Source: Paenibacillus sp.
Lineage (GTDB): Bacteria; Bacillota; Bacilli; Paenibacillales; YIM-B00363
Assembly (NCBI RefSeq): GCF_035645195.1
Contig: NZ_DASQNA010000018.1
Span: 186,001-250,000, forward strand
Direction: 5' to 3'
Length of the DNA stretch: 64,000 nucleotides
Positions 32,422 through 41,758 of the stretch are shown piece by piece. The notes beneath the pieces were generated by a model. That model was not told the DNA's origin. It worked only from the letters and a program-made list of their open reading frames with translations, and searched no databases. A program made the translations under genes and the position numbers. Numbering within the stretch: position 1 is the first letter of the stretch; each line of letters starts with the position of its first letter.

Positions 32422-32940
32422 ATGAGCGGAGAGAAGGAACTGCAGAAGGCTTACGAATCGCTCCTCGGGCAGCATTTCGAAGAAGCGGTGGAATGGTTTC
32501 AGCGGGCGATCGAGCAGGATCCCGACAATGCGGACTATCATTATAAATTGTCGATCACGTACGCTCGGAACGGCCGGGTGGAGGAAGCGCTCGATCATGC
32601 GCGCAAGGCGCTCTCGCTCGCGCCGGACGACACGGCGTGCGGCATTCATCTGCGGGTGCTCGAGGCGAAGCAGCTTCGGCGCGAGGCGGAGCGGCTGCTC
32701 GCAACCGGCGGGGGCGAAGCGCTCGCGGCGTCGTATTTGCGCGAGGCGCTCCGGCTTGATCCGCTGGAGGAAAGCACTTATGTGCTGCTCGCTTCCGCCT
32801 GCGCCCGGATGCATGAATACCAAGAGGCGCTCGCGGCGCTTCGGGAGCTGCTCGAGCTCGATCCGGAACATGCGACGGCTCGCGCGTTGATCGAACAGTA
32901 CAAACAACGATTCGCGGAATATTTGGGGGAGAAGACATGA
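32422..32940 (+). CDS. Tetratricopeptide repeat protein
   Basis: A 172-residue protein built of TPR motifs: one near residues 5-37 (YESLLGQHFEEAVEWFQRAIEQDPDNADYHYKLS), one near 38-72, and others near 95-160 (ASYLREALRLDPLEESTYVLL and YQEALAALRELLELDPEHATA). TPRs mediate protein binding; no enzymatic part is present. ATG 32422 lies 8 bases after AAGGGGG. It overlaps dapB by ATGA, so it is co-translated. No counterpart is found here in the B. subtilis map, so it is an insertion of this lineage. Confidence 0.88.
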   Translation: MSGEKELQKAYESLLGQHFEEAVEWFQRAIEQDPDNADYHYKLSITYARNGRVEEALDHARKALSLAPDDTACGIHLRVLEAKQLRREAERLLATGGGEALAASYLREALRLDPLEESTYVLLASACARMHEYQEALAALRELLELDPEHATARALIEQYKQRFAEYLGEKT

Positions 32941-33749
32941 ACGAACGAAACATACGCGTGGCGGTCGCCGGCGCAGGCGGCCGGATGGGCCGGGAAGTCG
33001 TGAAAATGGTGCTCGCGGAGAGCGATTTCGAATTGGCGGCGGCGATTTCTCCGTCGTCTAAGGGCAAGGACGCCGGCGAGCTCGTCGGCTTGCCGGCCTG
33101 CGGCGTCGCCGTAGGAAGCGATCTGGCGGAGGAACTGCTGAAGCTGGACGTCAAGCCCGACGTGCTCGTCGACTTCACGACGCCGCAGCTCGCGGTGCCG
33201 CATACGCGGATCGCCATCGAGCACGGCGTCCGCCCGATTATGGGGACGACCGGCTTCACGCCCGACGATATCGACAAGCTGGACAAGCTGTGCCGGGAGC
33301 GGGGCATCGGCGGACTGATCGCGCCGAACTTCTCGATCGGGGCGATCCTGATGATGAAATTCGCGCAGGAGGCGGCGAAATATTTCCCGCATCTGGAAAT
33401 CATCGAATATCACGGGGATCAAAAGCTCGACGCGCCGTCCGGCACGGCGGTGAAGACCGCGGAGCTCGTCGCGGAGACGCGCAAGAAGCTGAAGCAGGGC
33501 AATCCGAACGAGCACGAGACGATTCCGGGAGCTCGCGGCGGCGAATTCGAAGGCTTCCGCATTCACAGCGTCCGACTGCCCGGCGTGTTCGCGCAGCAGG
33601 AGGTCGTGTTCGGCGCGTTCGGCCAAACGCTGAAAATTCGGCACGATTCGTACGACCGCGCAGGGTATATGGCCGGGGTCGCGACGGCGGTCCGCAAAGT
33701 GATGCATACGACGGGGCTCATCTACGGCTTCGAGCACATGATGGATTGA
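32937..33749 (+). CDS. dapB: 4-hydroxy-tetrahydrodipicolinate reductase
   Basis: Reduces HTPA to tetrahydrodipicolinate for lysine, peptidoglycan and spore dipicolinate. The 270-residue protein has the NAD(P)-binding [13 protein letters not shown], the GTTGFT motif, and the catalytic HxxK site [23 protein letters not shown], with the SGTA substrate loop. Order dapB-mgsA is as in B. subtilis. Confidence 0.98.
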   Translation: MNERNIRVAVAGAGGRMGREVVKMVLAESDFELAAAISPSSKGKDAGELVGLPACGVAVGSDLAEELLKLDVKPDVLVDFTTPQLAVPHTRIAIEHGVRPIMGTTGFTPDDIDKLDKLCRERGIGGLIAPNFSIGAILMMKFAQEAAKYFPHLEIIEYHGDQKLDAPSGTAVKTAELVAETRKKLKQGNPNEHETIPGARGGEFEGFRIHSVRLPGVFAQQEVVFGAFGQTLKIRHDSYDRAGYMAGVATAVRKVMHTTGLIYGFEHMMD

Positions 33750-33763
33750 CGGGGGAGAACGCC

Positions 33764-34168
33764 ATGAACATTTCATTGATCGCGCACGACCGCAAAAAAG
33801 ACGACATGGTCGACTTCGCCATCGCTTACGAGTCGGTGCTCGCGAAGCATCGCTTGTTCGCGACCGGCACGACGGGGCAGCGCATTATGGACAATACGGA
33901 ACTGAAGGTGCATCGATTTTTGTCCGGGCCGCTCGGCGGCGACCAGCAGATCGGCGCGATGATCGCCCAGAACGAGATGGATTTGATCATATTCCTGCGC
34001 GATCCGCTGATGGCGCAGCCGCACGAACCGGACATTATCGCCTTGCTCCGGCTGTGCGACGTGCACAACATTCCGCTCGCGACGAATCTCGGTACGGCGG
34101 AAGCGCTCATCAAAGCGCTCGATCGCGGCGACTTGAGCTGGCGCGAGGTCGTTCATGCCGAGCCGTAA
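33764..34168 (+). CDS. mgsA: Methylglyoxal synthase
   Basis: Converts dihydroxyacetone phosphate to methylglyoxal, a by-pass of lower glycolysis. The 134-residue protein has IALxAHDxKK as [12 protein letters not shown], the phosphate site [24 protein letters not shown] with the catalytic Asp, and [18 protein letters not shown] 33764 follows GGGGGAG. Clustering with bshB1/bshA makes sense, because bacillithiol removes methylglyoxal. Confidence 0.98.
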   Translation: MNISLIAHDRKKDDMVDFAIAYESVLAKHRLFATGTTGQRIMDNTELKVHRFLSGPLGGDQQIGAMIAQNEMDLIIFLRDPLMAQPHEPDIIALLRLCDVHNIPLATNLGTAEALIKALDRGDLSWREVVHAEP

Positions 34169-34859
34169 ACCGGACAAGCTGGACCTGCTCGTCTTCGGCG
34201 CCCATCCCGACGATGCCGAGATCGGCATGGGCGGCACGATCGCGAAGCACGCCGCGGCGGGTTTCGCGGTCGGCATTTGCGATTTGACGCTCGCCGAGAT
34301 GTCGTCGAACGGCGACCCGGATCTGCGGCAGCGGGAAGCGGCAGCGGCGTCCGAGGCGCTCGGACTCGCGTATCGCTCCAACCTCGCCCTGCCCGACCGC
34401 GGCTTGCGGGGCGGAGACGAACAGATCGAACGCATCGTGCGGGAAATACGCGCGCTGCGGCCGCGATTCGTCTTCGCGCCGTACTGGAAGGACCGCCATC
34501 CGGACCATGTGGCGTGCAGCGCGCTGATCGAGGAAGCGGTGTTCAACGCGAAGTTGCGTCGGTGGAAGCCCGAGACGCCGGCATGGACGGTGGAGAAGTT
34601 ATACTTCTATTATATTAACGACGTGGAACCGCCGGCGGTCGCGGTGGACGTGACCGAGACGTACGAGGCGAAGACGGCGGCGCTGCGCGCGTACCGCAGC
34701 CAGTTCGAACCGACCGGGAGCGACGCCGTCGCGACGCCGCTGACGCAGGGGTACCTTCGGAAGGTGGAGCAGCGGGACGCTTTGCTCGGGAACGCGCTCG
34801 GCGTCCGCTATGCGGAAGGATTCGCGGCGAAATCGCCTCAGCTCGTTTCTCTATTTTGA
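34155..34859 (+). CDS. bshB1: Bacillithiol biosynthesis deacetylase
   Basis: Removes the acetyl group from GlcNAc-malate, the second step of bacillithiol synthesis. The 234-residue LmbE-type zinc enzyme has the metal motif [17 protein letters not shown] near residues 15-31 with His, Asp and Asp, and a third ligand in [22 protein letters not shown]. It overlaps mgsA by 14 bases and precedes bshA, as in Bacillus (ypjG-ypjH). Confidence 0.96.
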   Translation: MPSRKPDKLDLLVFGAHPDDAEIGMGGTIAKHAAAGFAVGICDLTLAEMSSNGDPDLRQREAAAASEALGLAYRSNLALPDRGLRGGDEQIERIVREIRALRPRFVFAPYWKDRHPDHVACSALIEEAVFNAKLRRWKPETPAWTVEKLYFYYINDVEPPAVAVDVTETYEAKTAALRAYRSQFEPTGSDAVATPLTQGYLRKVEQRDALLGNALGVRYAEGFAAKSPQLVSLF

Positions 34860-34911
34860 CGGATCCGCACATATACTACTACGAAAAGCTTGCCGGTCGG
34901 AGGTGACGCAA

Positions 34912-36084
34912 GTGAAAGAAACGTTAAACATCGGCATCACGTGCTACCCGTCGCTCGGAGGCTCCGGGGTCGTGGCGACGGAGCTCGGCAAACTGCTGGC
35001 GGAGCGGGGGCATCAGGTGCATTTTATAACGCACAGCATGCCGTTCCGGTTAAGCGGATACCATAAAAACATTTTTTACCATGAGGTCGAAGTTCCCGAC
35101 TACCACGTCTTTAAATATCCGCCGTACGACTTGTCGCTCGCGGCGAAAATGGCGCAAGTCGCCCAAATGCAAAAGCTGGACGTGCTCCACGTCCATTACG
35201 CGATTCCGCACGCGGTGTGCGCGTATTTGGCGAAAGGCATGGTCGAGCAGCCGCTGAAGGTCGTGACGACGCTGCACGGCACCGACATTACGATTTTGAC
35301 GCATGACGAAAGCATGGCGGATTTGGTTCGCCTCGGCATCAACGCGAGCGACGCGGTGACGGCGGTATCGAACGATTTGATCCGCGAGACGGTCGAGCGG
35401 CTCCATATTACGCGGCCGATCGATCTAACGTATAACTTCGTGGACAAACGGGTGTATTACCCGCGGGATTGTTCGCGTTACCGGACCGATTTCGCTCCGT
35501 GCGGCGAGAAAATTTTGATGCACGTCTCGAATTTCCGGCCCGTGAAACGGATCCAGGACGTCGTGGACGTGTTCTATCGGGTGAACGAGGAAGTGCCGTC
35601 GCGTCTCGTGTTCATCGGGGAAGGGCCGGAAATGTCGCGCACGATGGCGCGCGTCCGGGAGCTCGGGCTCGAGGAGCGCGTCTTGTTCCTCGGCAAGCAG
35701 GACGAAGTGGCGGAGCTGCTGTCCGTCGCCGACGTCATGCTGCTGCCGTCCGAGAAGGAGAGCTTCGGGCTCGTCGCGCTCGAAGCGATGGCATGCGGCG
35801 TGCCGACGGTCGGATCGACCGCAGGCGGCATTCCCGAGGTGGTCACGCATGGGGAAACCGGATATTTGTCGCCCGTCGGGGATGTCGCCTCGATGGCGGA
35901 CGACTGCATCCGGCTGCTGACCGACCCGACGCTGTACGCCCGAATGTCCGAAAACTGCATTCATCGGGCGCGGACGGCGTTCTGCAACGATTTGATCATG
36001 CGGCAGTATGAGGACATCTACTACCGGATCCTCGGGCGGGAACGCCGTCCGGCGGAGCTGGAGCGGGTGTGCACGGCCGAATGA
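34912..36084 (+). CDS. bshA: N-acetyl-alpha-D-glucosaminyl L-malate synthase
   Basis: First enzyme of bacillithiol synthesis: joins UDP-GlcNAc and L-malate. The 390-residue GT4 glycosyltransferase has GITCYPSLGGSGVVATELGKLLA at the N-terminus, TTLHGTDITIL, and the C-terminal nucleotide-sugar site with EKESFGLVALEAMACGVPTVGSTAGGIPEVV. Start GTG 34912 is preceded by GGAGGTGA; a longer frame runs into the bshB1 end without a site. It overlaps cca by ATGA. Confidence 0.97.
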   Translation: MKETLNIGITCYPSLGGSGVVATELGKLLAERGHQVHFITHSMPFRLSGYHKNIFYHEVEVPDYHVFKYPPYDLSLAAKMAQVAQMQKLDVLHVHYAIPHAVCAYLAKGMVEQPLKVVTTLHGTDITILTHDESMADLVRLGINASDAVTAVSNDLIRETVERLHITRPIDLTYNFVDKRVYYPRDCSRYRTDFAPCGEKILMHVSNFRPVKRIQDVVDVFYRVNEEVPSRLVFIGEGPEMSRTMARVRELGLEERVLFLGKQDEVAELLSVADVMLLPSEKESFGLVALEAMACGVPTVGSTAGGIPEVVTHGETGYLSPVGDVASMADDCIRLLTDPTLYARMSENCIHRARTAFCNDLIMRQYEDIYYRILGRERRPAELERVCTAE

Positions 36085-37382
36085 CGGATTCGATTCGCTT
36101 CGAAGGCGGGATGGGAGAGGGCGGCATGGAAATCGTCCGGCGGTTGGCCGAGGCGGGACATGCCGCTTATTTCGTCGGCGGATGCGTGCGGGACGCGCTG
36201 CTCGGACGCGCGGTGAAGGATATCGATATCGCCACGTCGGCCAAGCCGGAAGCGGTGCTCGAGCTGTTTCCGAACGCGATCCCGACGGGGCTGAAGCACG
36301 GGACGGTGACGATCCCGCTGCGGGATTGGCAGTACGAGGTGACGACGTTCCGCGCGGAATCGGAGTATTCGGACGGGCGCCGTCCGGACGAGGTCGTCTT
36401 CATCGACGACGTAGAGGGCGATTTGGAACGGCGCGATTTCACCGTCAACGCGATGGCGGTCGGCGCGGACGGGCGTCTCGTCGACCCGTTCGGCGGTCGG
36501 CGCGACCTCGCCGCCAAGATGCTGCGAGCGGTCGGCGACCCGGCCGAACGGTTCGGCGAGGACGCGCTGCGCATGCTTCGCTTCGTCCGGTTCGCGGCCG
36601 AGTACGGCTTCGCGCCGGACGAACGGACGTGGGCGGAGGCGAAGGCCGGGGCGCCCGGACTCGCGGCGATCGCGATGGAGCGGGTGTTCGGCGAGCTGTC
36701 GCGCATGATCGCGGGCGCCGACCCGTACCGCGCGCTGCGGCTGCTCGCGGAGAGCGAGCTGCTCCGTTGGACGAAGGAGCGGCTGCGGCTGCCGCGGGAG
36801 CTCGGGCTCGCCGCGGGCGTCTCGGACGACCCGCTTCCGCGGCTCGCGCGCGTGCCGGACGAGCTTGCCCGGTGGGCGCTCTGGTTCGACCGGATGGGGC
36901 TCGGCCCCGAGGAGGCGGATCGGGCGTGTAAGGCGCTGCGGACGTCCGGCGCGTTCGCGGACGCGATCCGGCGGACGCTCGGGCTGCACGCCCACCTGCG
37001 GGGAGCGCCGGAGGCGGCCGCGCGGCGAAGCTGGATCACTGGCGCGCTGCGGTACGGCGAGGAGACGAGCCGGCGCTGGCTGGCGCTCGCCGCGGCGGCC
37101 GCGGAAACGGAGCCGTACGGCTGGGCCGCGCGCTACGTCGACTCCGGGCCGCTCTGGCTCGCCGAGATGAGCGCGCGCACGCTGAAGGAGCTCGCCATCT
37201 CCGGCGCGGACGTGCTGGCGGCGGCGGAAGGCCGCAAGGCCGGGCCGTGGCTGCAGGCGCTGCTGCAGCGCTTGCTCGAGCATACGGCGCTCGGCGAGCT
37301 GCCGAACGAGCGCGAAGCGCTGCTCGCGCAGGCGCGGGTATGGCTCGCGGAATCGGATGGAAGGAAGCGAGACGGCATATGA
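36081..37382 (+). CDS. cca: CCA tRNA nucleotidyltransferase
   Basis: Adds or repairs the CCA end of tRNAs. The 433-residue class II enzyme has YFVGGCVRDALLGRAVKDIDIATSAKPE with the GGxVRD motif and the DxD catalytic pair, RPDEVVFIDDVEGDLERRDFTVNAMAV, and GEDALRMLRFVRFAAEYGFAPDE. The start is ATG 36081 (overlap with bshA); GTG 36069 and ATG 36126 are alternatives. The C-terminal third is very rich in Ala, Leu and Arg and looks less conserved. Followed by birA as in B. subtilis. Confidence 0.95.
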   Translation: MTDSIRFEGGMGEGGMEIVRRLAEAGHAAYFVGGCVRDALLGRAVKDIDIATSAKPEAVLELFPNAIPTGLKHGTVTIPLRDWQYEVTTFRAESEYSDGRRPDEVVFIDDVEGDLERRDFTVNAMAVGADGRLVDPFGGRRDLAAKMLRAVGDPAERFGEDALRMLRFVRFAAEYGFAPDERTWAEAKAGAPGLAAIAMERVFGELSRMIAGADPYRALRLLAESELLRWTKERLRLPRELGLAAGVSDDPLPRLARVPDELARWALWFDRMGLGPEEADRACKALRTSGAFADAIRRTLGLHAHLRGAPEAAARRSWITGALRYGEETSRRWLALAAAAAETEPYGWAARYVDSGPLWLAEMSARTLKELAISGADVLAAAEGRKAGPWLQALLQRLLEHTALGELPNEREALLAQARVWLAESDGRKRDGI

Positions 37383-38383
37383 ACGAGAAGCTGATCCGCT
37401 GCTTCGAGGAAGCGGCGGGCGAATACGTATCCGGCGAAAGGTTGAGCCGGGAGCTGGGCATCAGCCGGACGGCCGTGTGGAAACGGATCCGCAAGCTCGA
37501 AGAGGAAGGCTACGTGTTCCAGTCGTCCACGCGGCTCGGCTACCGGCTCGTCAGCGGGCCGCAGCGGCTGCGCGTCGACGCGCTGCTCGCCCGGCTCTCG
37601 GGCACCGGCTTCGAGCATGCGGTGCAGGTGCTGGAGAGCGTCGATTCGACGCAGAACGCCGCCCACGAGGCGCTGCTGGCCGGCGCTCCGGAAGGGGCGC
37701 TCGTGTTCGCCGAGGCGCAAACCGAAGGACGCGGGCGGCTCGGACGGGCGTGGTATTCGCCGCCCGGCAAGGGCATTTACATGAGCTTCATCCTAAAGCC
37801 CGACGTGCCGCTCGCGCTCGCTCCGCAGATGACGCTGCTGATCGCGGTCGCCTTGTGCCGCGCGATTCGCAAGGAAACGGGAGCGGACGCGACGATCAAA
37901 TGGCCGAACGACATTCTGATCGGCGGCCGCAAGGTGAGCGGCATCCTCGTCGAGACGATGCTCGAGGCGGATGCGGTCAAAGCGATGGTGGCGGGCGTCG
38001 GCATTACCGCGAACGTCCGCGAGGAGGAGTTTCCGGAGGAGCTCCGCCCGCGGGCGACGTCGCTGCTCGAAGCGACGGGGCGGCCGACGGAGCGCGAAGC
38101 GCTCGTCGGCGCGTTCTTCGAGCAGTTCGCGCAGCTGTACGCCTTGTATAAGACGGATGGTTTCGCTCCGATCCGGTCGCTGTGGGAGGCGCTCTCGTCG
38201 ACGCTTCACGGCCGCGTCGCGATCACGACGGCGCAGGGCGTCGTTACCGGCGCGGCGGAAGGCATCACCGACGAAGGGGCGCTGGTCGTGCGGGAGGACG
38301 ACGGCCGCTTGCGCAAGCTGTATTCCGGCGACGTCGCCGCGCCGGCGCCGTCGTCCGGCGGCGGATCGGGTCGAACGGGCTGA
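37379..38383 (+). CDS. birA: Biotin-protein ligase / biotin repressor
   Basis: Attaches biotin to carboxylase carrier proteins and, with its N-terminal domain, represses biotin genes. The 334-residue protein has a winged helix in residues about 1-62 (GERLSRELGISRTAVWKRIRKLEEEGYVFQSSTRLGYRL), then the catalytic domain with SVDSTQN, AEAQTEGRGRLGRAWYSPPGKGIYMS and IKWPNDILIGGRKVSGILVE, and a C-terminal SH3-like end. Class II type. A Ser/Gly-rich tail is added. ATG 37379 overlaps the cca stop. Confidence 0.96.
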   Translation: MNEKLIRCFEEAAGEYVSGERLSRELGISRTAVWKRIRKLEEEGYVFQSSTRLGYRLVSGPQRLRVDALLARLSGTGFEHAVQVLESVDSTQNAAHEALLAGAPEGALVFAEAQTEGRGRLGRAWYSPPGKGIYMSFILKPDVPLALAPQMTLLIAVALCRAIRKETGADATIKWPNDILIGGRKVSGILVETMLEADAVKAMVAGVGITANVREEEFPEELRPRATSLLEATGRPTEREALVGAFFEQFAQLYALYKTDGFAPIRSLWEALSSTLHGRVAITTAQGVVTGAAEGITDEGALVVREDDGRLRKLYSGDVAAPAPSSGGGSGRTG

Positions 38384-38428
38384 TCGCCGCCGAGTCGCCG
38401 CCGAGTCTATGTACAAATGAACATAGTT

Positions 38429-38437
38429 TGCTATACT
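38429..38437 (+). promoter_or_regulatory. Extended -10 promoter of the panBCD leader
   Basis: TGCTATACT is a TGn extended -10; no clear -35. Transcription would start near 38443, at the beginning of the first leader hairpin. Confidence 0.55.
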
Positions 38438-38439
38438 AA

Positions 38440-38498
38440 AGAGAACGCAGAGGACGGCATCTTCCCAGAGCCGTACCTCGTGAGGCGTTCTCTTTTTT
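38440..38498 (+). promoter_or_regulatory. Leader hairpin 1 of panB: pan-motif-like structure with terminator
   Basis: Outer stem AGAGAACGC (38440) with GCGTTCTCT (38485), inner stem GAGGACGG (38450) with CCGT-A-CCTC (38471-38479) containing a bulged A, then six T. The bulged A in a stem ahead of panB recalls the pan RNA motif described upstream of pantothenate genes, but the family cannot be confirmed by eye. Confidence 0.5.
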
Positions 38499-38530
38499 CT
38501 ATGATGTTTCTGCTCTGAGCCGAAAGGACC

Positions 38531-38576
38531 GAGACAGAAGGATATCGCCGCGCCGCCCAGGCGCAGGTCTCTTTTT
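38531..38576 (+). terminator. Leader terminator 2 of panB
   Basis: GAGAC (38531) pairs with GTCTC (38567) around an inner hairpin GCGCC-GCCCA-GGCGC (38550-38564), followed by TTTTT. Confidence 0.65.
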
Positions 38577-38586
38577 GTGTTGGATT

Positions 38587-38619
38587 CCTTTTCGGGTTCG
38601 GGCCCGGGAAGGTTTTTTT
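38587..38619 (+). terminator. Leader terminator 3 of panB with possible antiterminator
   Basis: CCTTTTCGGG and CCCGGGAAGG form a 10-bp stem (two G-T pairs) with a TTCGGG loop, then seven T. The outer pair GGATTCC (38582) with GGAATCC (38628) uses its first two bases, so it would compete with the terminator. Confidence 0.75.
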
Positions 38620-38658
38620 CGTTTCAAGGAATCCTATCCTCAAGGAGGGACAAAAGCG

Positions 38659-39585
38659 ATGACGGATGCTGCAGGATCCAGAAAACCCCTGACGACGACG
38701 CGGCTGCGCGCCATGAAGGGGAAAGGCGAACCGATTACGGTGATTACCGCTTACGACTACCCGTCCGCCCAGCTGGCGGAAGCGGCGGGCGCCGACGTGC
38801 TGCTCGTCGGCGACTCGCTCGGCAACGTGGTGCAAGGACGGGAAACGACGCTGTCGGTGACGCTCGACCACATTATATATCATACGGAAATCGTCTCGCG
38901 GGCGGTGCGAACGCCGTTCGTCGTGGCGGATTTGCCGTTCGCGACGTACCACGGCAGCGTGGACGCGACGCTCGCGAACGTCGCCCGCGTCATGCGCGAA
39001 GGCAATGCGAAAGGCGTCAAACTGGAAGGCGGGCGCGACATCGTGCCGGCGGTGAAGGCCGCCGTCGCCGCGGGCGTGCCCGTGATGGGCCACCTCGGCC
39101 TAACGCCGCAGTCGGTGCACGTCATCGGCGGCTACAAAGTGCAAGGCAAGCAGTCCGCGGCGGCGAGCAAGGTGCTCGACGACGCGCTGCGGCTCGAGGA
39201 CGCGGGGGCGTTCGCGCTCGTGCTGGAGCTCGTGACGGACGAACTCGCGGCGGCGGTGACGGAGCGGCTGTCGATCCCGACGATCGGCATCGGCTCGGGA
39301 CCGCGCTGCGACGGTCAAGTGCTGGTGTTCCACGACATTTTGCAGTACGGGCTCGATTCCGCGCCCAAGAAGTTCGTGAAGTCGTACGCCGACGTCGGTA
39401 CGATCATCCGGAACGCGCTAGCCGCATACGTCGGCGACGTGAAAAACCGGAGCTTCCCCGAAGAGTCGCATACGTTCCATATGGAAGAAGCTACGATCCC
39501 GCAGCTGTACGGCGCATCCGACCCCGGCGTCGGCGGAGAGCCGGAGGAAGCGCGCCGGGAAGCCGTTCCGGCCGATAAGGAGTGA
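38659..39585 (+). CDS. panB: Ketopantoate hydroxymethyltransferase
   Basis: Makes ketopantoate from ketoisovalerate and methylene-tetrahydrofolate, the first step of pantothenate synthesis. The 308-residue TIM barrel has ITAYDYPSAQLAEAAGAD, LVGDSLGNVVQG, VVADLPFATYHG, VKLEGG and GHLGLTPQSVHVIGGYKVQGK. ATG 38659 lies 8 bases after AAGGAGGGA. The last 25 residues are a Glu/Pro-rich tail beyond the usual end. Expression should depend on the leader with three terminators just upstream. Confidence 0.97.
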   Translation: MTDAAGSRKPLTTTRLRAMKGKGEPITVITAYDYPSAQLAEAAGADVLLVGDSLGNVVQGRETTLSVTLDHIIYHTEIVSRAVRTPFVVADLPFATYHGSVDATLANVARVMREGNAKGVKLEGGRDIVPAVKAAVAAGVPVMGHLGLTPQSVHVIGGYKVQGKQSAAASKVLDDALRLEDAGAFALVLELVTDELAAAVTERLSIPTIGIGSGPRCDGQVLVFHDILQYGLDSAPKKFVKSYADVGTIIRNALAAYVGDVKNRSFPEESHTFHMEEATIPQLYGASDPGVGGEPEEARREAVPADKE

Positions 39586-39593
39586 CGCCCGCT

Positions 39594-40466
39594 ATGCGCA
39601 TTTTTCGAACGATCGACGAATACAAGCGGTTTCTGGCGGAGCTGCCCGCCTCCCGGACCGTCGGCTTCGTGCCGACGATGGGGTATTTGCACGCGGGGCA
39701 TCTGTCGCTCGTGGAGCGGGCGAAGCGGGAAAACGACGTCGTCGTGATGAGCGTCTTCGTCAACCCGCTCCAATTCGGGCCGAACGAAGATTTCGAGCGG
39801 TACCCGCGGGACGAAGCGCGCGATCTCGCGCTGATGGAAAGCGCCGGCGTCGACGCGGCTTTCCTGCCCGGCGTGCGGGACATGTACCCGAACGGCGCCG
39901 TGAAGACGACGGTGCGCGTCGCGGGCGTGACGGAGCGGCTGTGCGGCGCTTCGCGGCCGGGCCATTTCGACGGCGTGGCGACCGTCGTCTCCAAGCTGTT
40001 CCACATCGTTGAACCGACGCGGGCGTATTTCGGCCTTAAGGACGCGCAGCAGGTCGCCGTTATCGAGACGATGGTCGCCGATCTCAACATGAACGTGACC
40101 GTCGTGCCATGCCCGACGCTCCGGGAGCCGGACGGGCTCGCGATGAGCTCGCGCAACGTTTATTTGACGCCGGAGCAGCGCGAGCGCGCGACGGTGCTGT
40201 ACGCTTCGCTCCAAGCGATCGACGGCTGGCGCCGGGCGAATCCGGACGTGACCGCCGCCGAGCTCGAGGCGAAGCTCGCCGAAGCGATTCGCCGGACGCC
40301 GGGCGCCGAGCTCGACTACGCGCAGGTGATGACGTACCCGGCGCTCGAGCCGATCGAAGGTCCGGTTCGCCGGGCCGGCCGGTTTATCGCCGCGCTGGCG
40401 GTCAAATTCGGCGGCACGCGCCTGATCGACAACCGTTTGTTCGAAGGCGAGGACACCGCTACCTAA
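39594..40466 (+). CDS. panC: Pantothenate synthetase
   Basis: ATP-dependent joining of pantoate and beta-alanine. The 290-residue protein has the motif FVPTMGYLHAGHLSLVERAK for ATP binding, FVNPLQFGPNEDFERYPR, GASRPGHFDGVATVVSKLF, YFGLKDAQQ and REPDGLAMSSRNVYL, all family signatures. ATG 39594 is 11 bases after AAGGAG; GTG 39582 overlaps the panB stop and is an alternative. Confidence 0.97.
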   Translation: MRIFRTIDEYKRFLAELPASRTVGFVPTMGYLHAGHLSLVERAKRENDVVVMSVFVNPLQFGPNEDFERYPRDEARDLALMESAGVDAAFLPGVRDMYPNGAVKTTVRVAGVTERLCGASRPGHFDGVATVVSKLFHIVEPTRAYFGLKDAQQVAVIETMVADLNMNVTVVPCPTLREPDGLAMSSRNVYLTPEQRERATVLYASLQAIDGWRRANPDVTAAELEAKLAEAIRRTPGAELDYAQVMTYPALEPIEGPVRRAGRFIAALAVKFGGTRLIDNRLFEGEDTAT

Positions 40467-40529
40467 GCCGGAGCACGCAATGATTTTTTATATACACTGA
40501 ACCGATTTATAAGAAAGAGGTGAGCGCCC

Positions 40530-40913
40530 ATGTTTCGCACGATGATGAAATCGAAAATTCATCGCGCCGTCGTCACCGAGGCGAATTTGAATTACGTCGG
40601 CAGCATTACGATCGACGAAGACTTGATGGACGCGGTCGACATTTGGCCGAACGAGAAGGTGCAGGTCGTCAACAATACGAACGGCGCTAGGCTGGAGACG
40701 TACGTCATTCCGGGCCCCCGCGGCGAGGGCACGATTTGTCTGAACGGCGCGGCGGCCCGCCTCGTGCAGCCCGGCGACGTCGTCATCATCATTTCGTACG
40801 CGGCGATGTCGGAGGAAGAAGCACGCCATTATAAGCCGAAAGTGGCCATTATGGGGGCGGGCAACAAAATCGTCCGGACGGACGACCACGAGGTTCACGC
40901 GACGATTTTGTGA
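40530..40913 (+). CDS. panD: Aspartate 1-decarboxylase
   Basis: Makes beta-alanine from aspartate with a pyruvoyl group formed by self-cleavage. The 127-residue proenzyme has the cleavage site YVGSITID with Gly24-Ser25 and the conserved [11 protein letters not shown] and [20 protein letters not shown]. It starts after AAAGAGGTGAG. A 63-base AT-rich gap separates it from panC. Confidence 0.97.
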   Translation: MFRTMMKSKIHRAVVTEANLNYVGSITIDEDLMDAVDIWPNEKVQVVNNTNGARLETYVIPGPRGEGTICLNGAAARLVQPGDVVIIISYAAMSEEEARHYKPKVAIMGAGNKIVRTDDHEVHATIL

Positions 40914-40942
40914 AGTCCCATAAGCATTTGGCAGAATGAAAA

Positions 40943-41004
40943 GCCTCCCGGGCGCAAACAATGAGGGTACCTCGCGTCGCGAATCCAACCGAAAGGTGGG
41001 AGGC
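40943..41004 (+). other. Possible RNA fold over the ribosome site of the TPR gene
   Basis: GCCTCCC at 40943 can pair with GGGAGGC at 40998, which holds the Shine-Dalgarno of the gene starting at 41007. Inside lies GAGG-GTA-CCTC. The 48-base loop makes it weaker than the ypjB case. Confidence 0.3.
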
Positions 41005-41006
41005 CC

Positions 41007-41666
41007 ATGTTCAAGTACTTGTTTCAATCGATGAACGAGAAGCTGGACGGCATTCTCGAGGCGCTGCCCGTCGCACACGGGACGGCCAAGCAAGCGCTGC
41101 TCCGCCAGCTGCAAGAGCTAAGGGAAATCAGCGACGGCATGATCGAGGAATGGCTGCTGTTCGAAGAAAAACTTGCCCAGGCAGGCAAGCGGTCTTCGCA
41201 GCCCGCGGCCGCGTCGCCGGCGGGAAGCGCGGGCAAGCTGTTCGACCTGCCTGCGGAAGCCTCCGAGTCGCCGATGCAAACGATGCAGTACCAGCGGGGC
41301 GAAGGGTATTTCAAGCTGTACATGTTCGCCGAAGCGGCGAGGGAATTTCAGGCGGTCGTGGCGAAATTTCCTGAGTTTTTGCAAGCCCGGTTGTACTTGG
41401 CGTTATGCCTTCTCCAGAACGAAAACGTCGCGGAAGCTTACAGCCATCTTCAAATCTTAATATCGCTCGCGGACGACGGGAAGATGAAGGCGATCGCGTA
41501 CAATGCGCTGGGCTGCGTGAACGCCGTGAAAGGAAACGTCGACCAGGCCTGCGAATGTTTTCGCACGTCGCACGCCTTGGATCCGAACTTTCAAGACCCT
41601 GTTAATAATTTGAAAGCATGCCAGACGGAAGGCGGCGTGCTCCATCTCGGCGTCGCCATCGGGTAA
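41007..41666 (+). CDS. Tetratricopeptide repeat protein of unknown role
   Basis: A 219-residue protein. The first 65 residues are helical and charged, followed by an Ala/Ser/Pro-rich linker (about 66-80), and three TPR-like repeats from about 95: GEGYFKLYMFAEAAREFQAVVAKFPEFLQARLYLAL, NENVAEAYSHLQILISLADDGKMKAIAYNALG and GNVDQACECFRTSHALDPNFQDPVNNLK. It has no catalytic motif. It lies between panD and dinG, where B. subtilis has no such gene. ATG 41007 has GGGAGG ahead of it. Confidence 0.85.
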   Translation: MFKYLFQSMNEKLDGILEALPVAHGTAKQALLRQLQELREISDGMIEEWLLFEEKLAQAGKRSSQPAAASPAGSAGKLFDLPAEASESPMQTMQYQRGEGYFKLYMFAEAAREFQAVVAKFPEFLQARLYLALCLLQNENVAEAYSHLQILISLADDGKMKAIAYNALGCVNAVKGNVDQACECFRTSHALDPNFQDPVNNLKACQTEGGVLHLGVAIG

Positions 41667-41758
41667 GTGGAGGTTTCTTCTATTTCCTTTTCGTCCGGCC
41701 GTTTGGTATCCTAAAAGGAACGAAACCACGATTATGCCGGAGAGGGAACGAAGAACGA

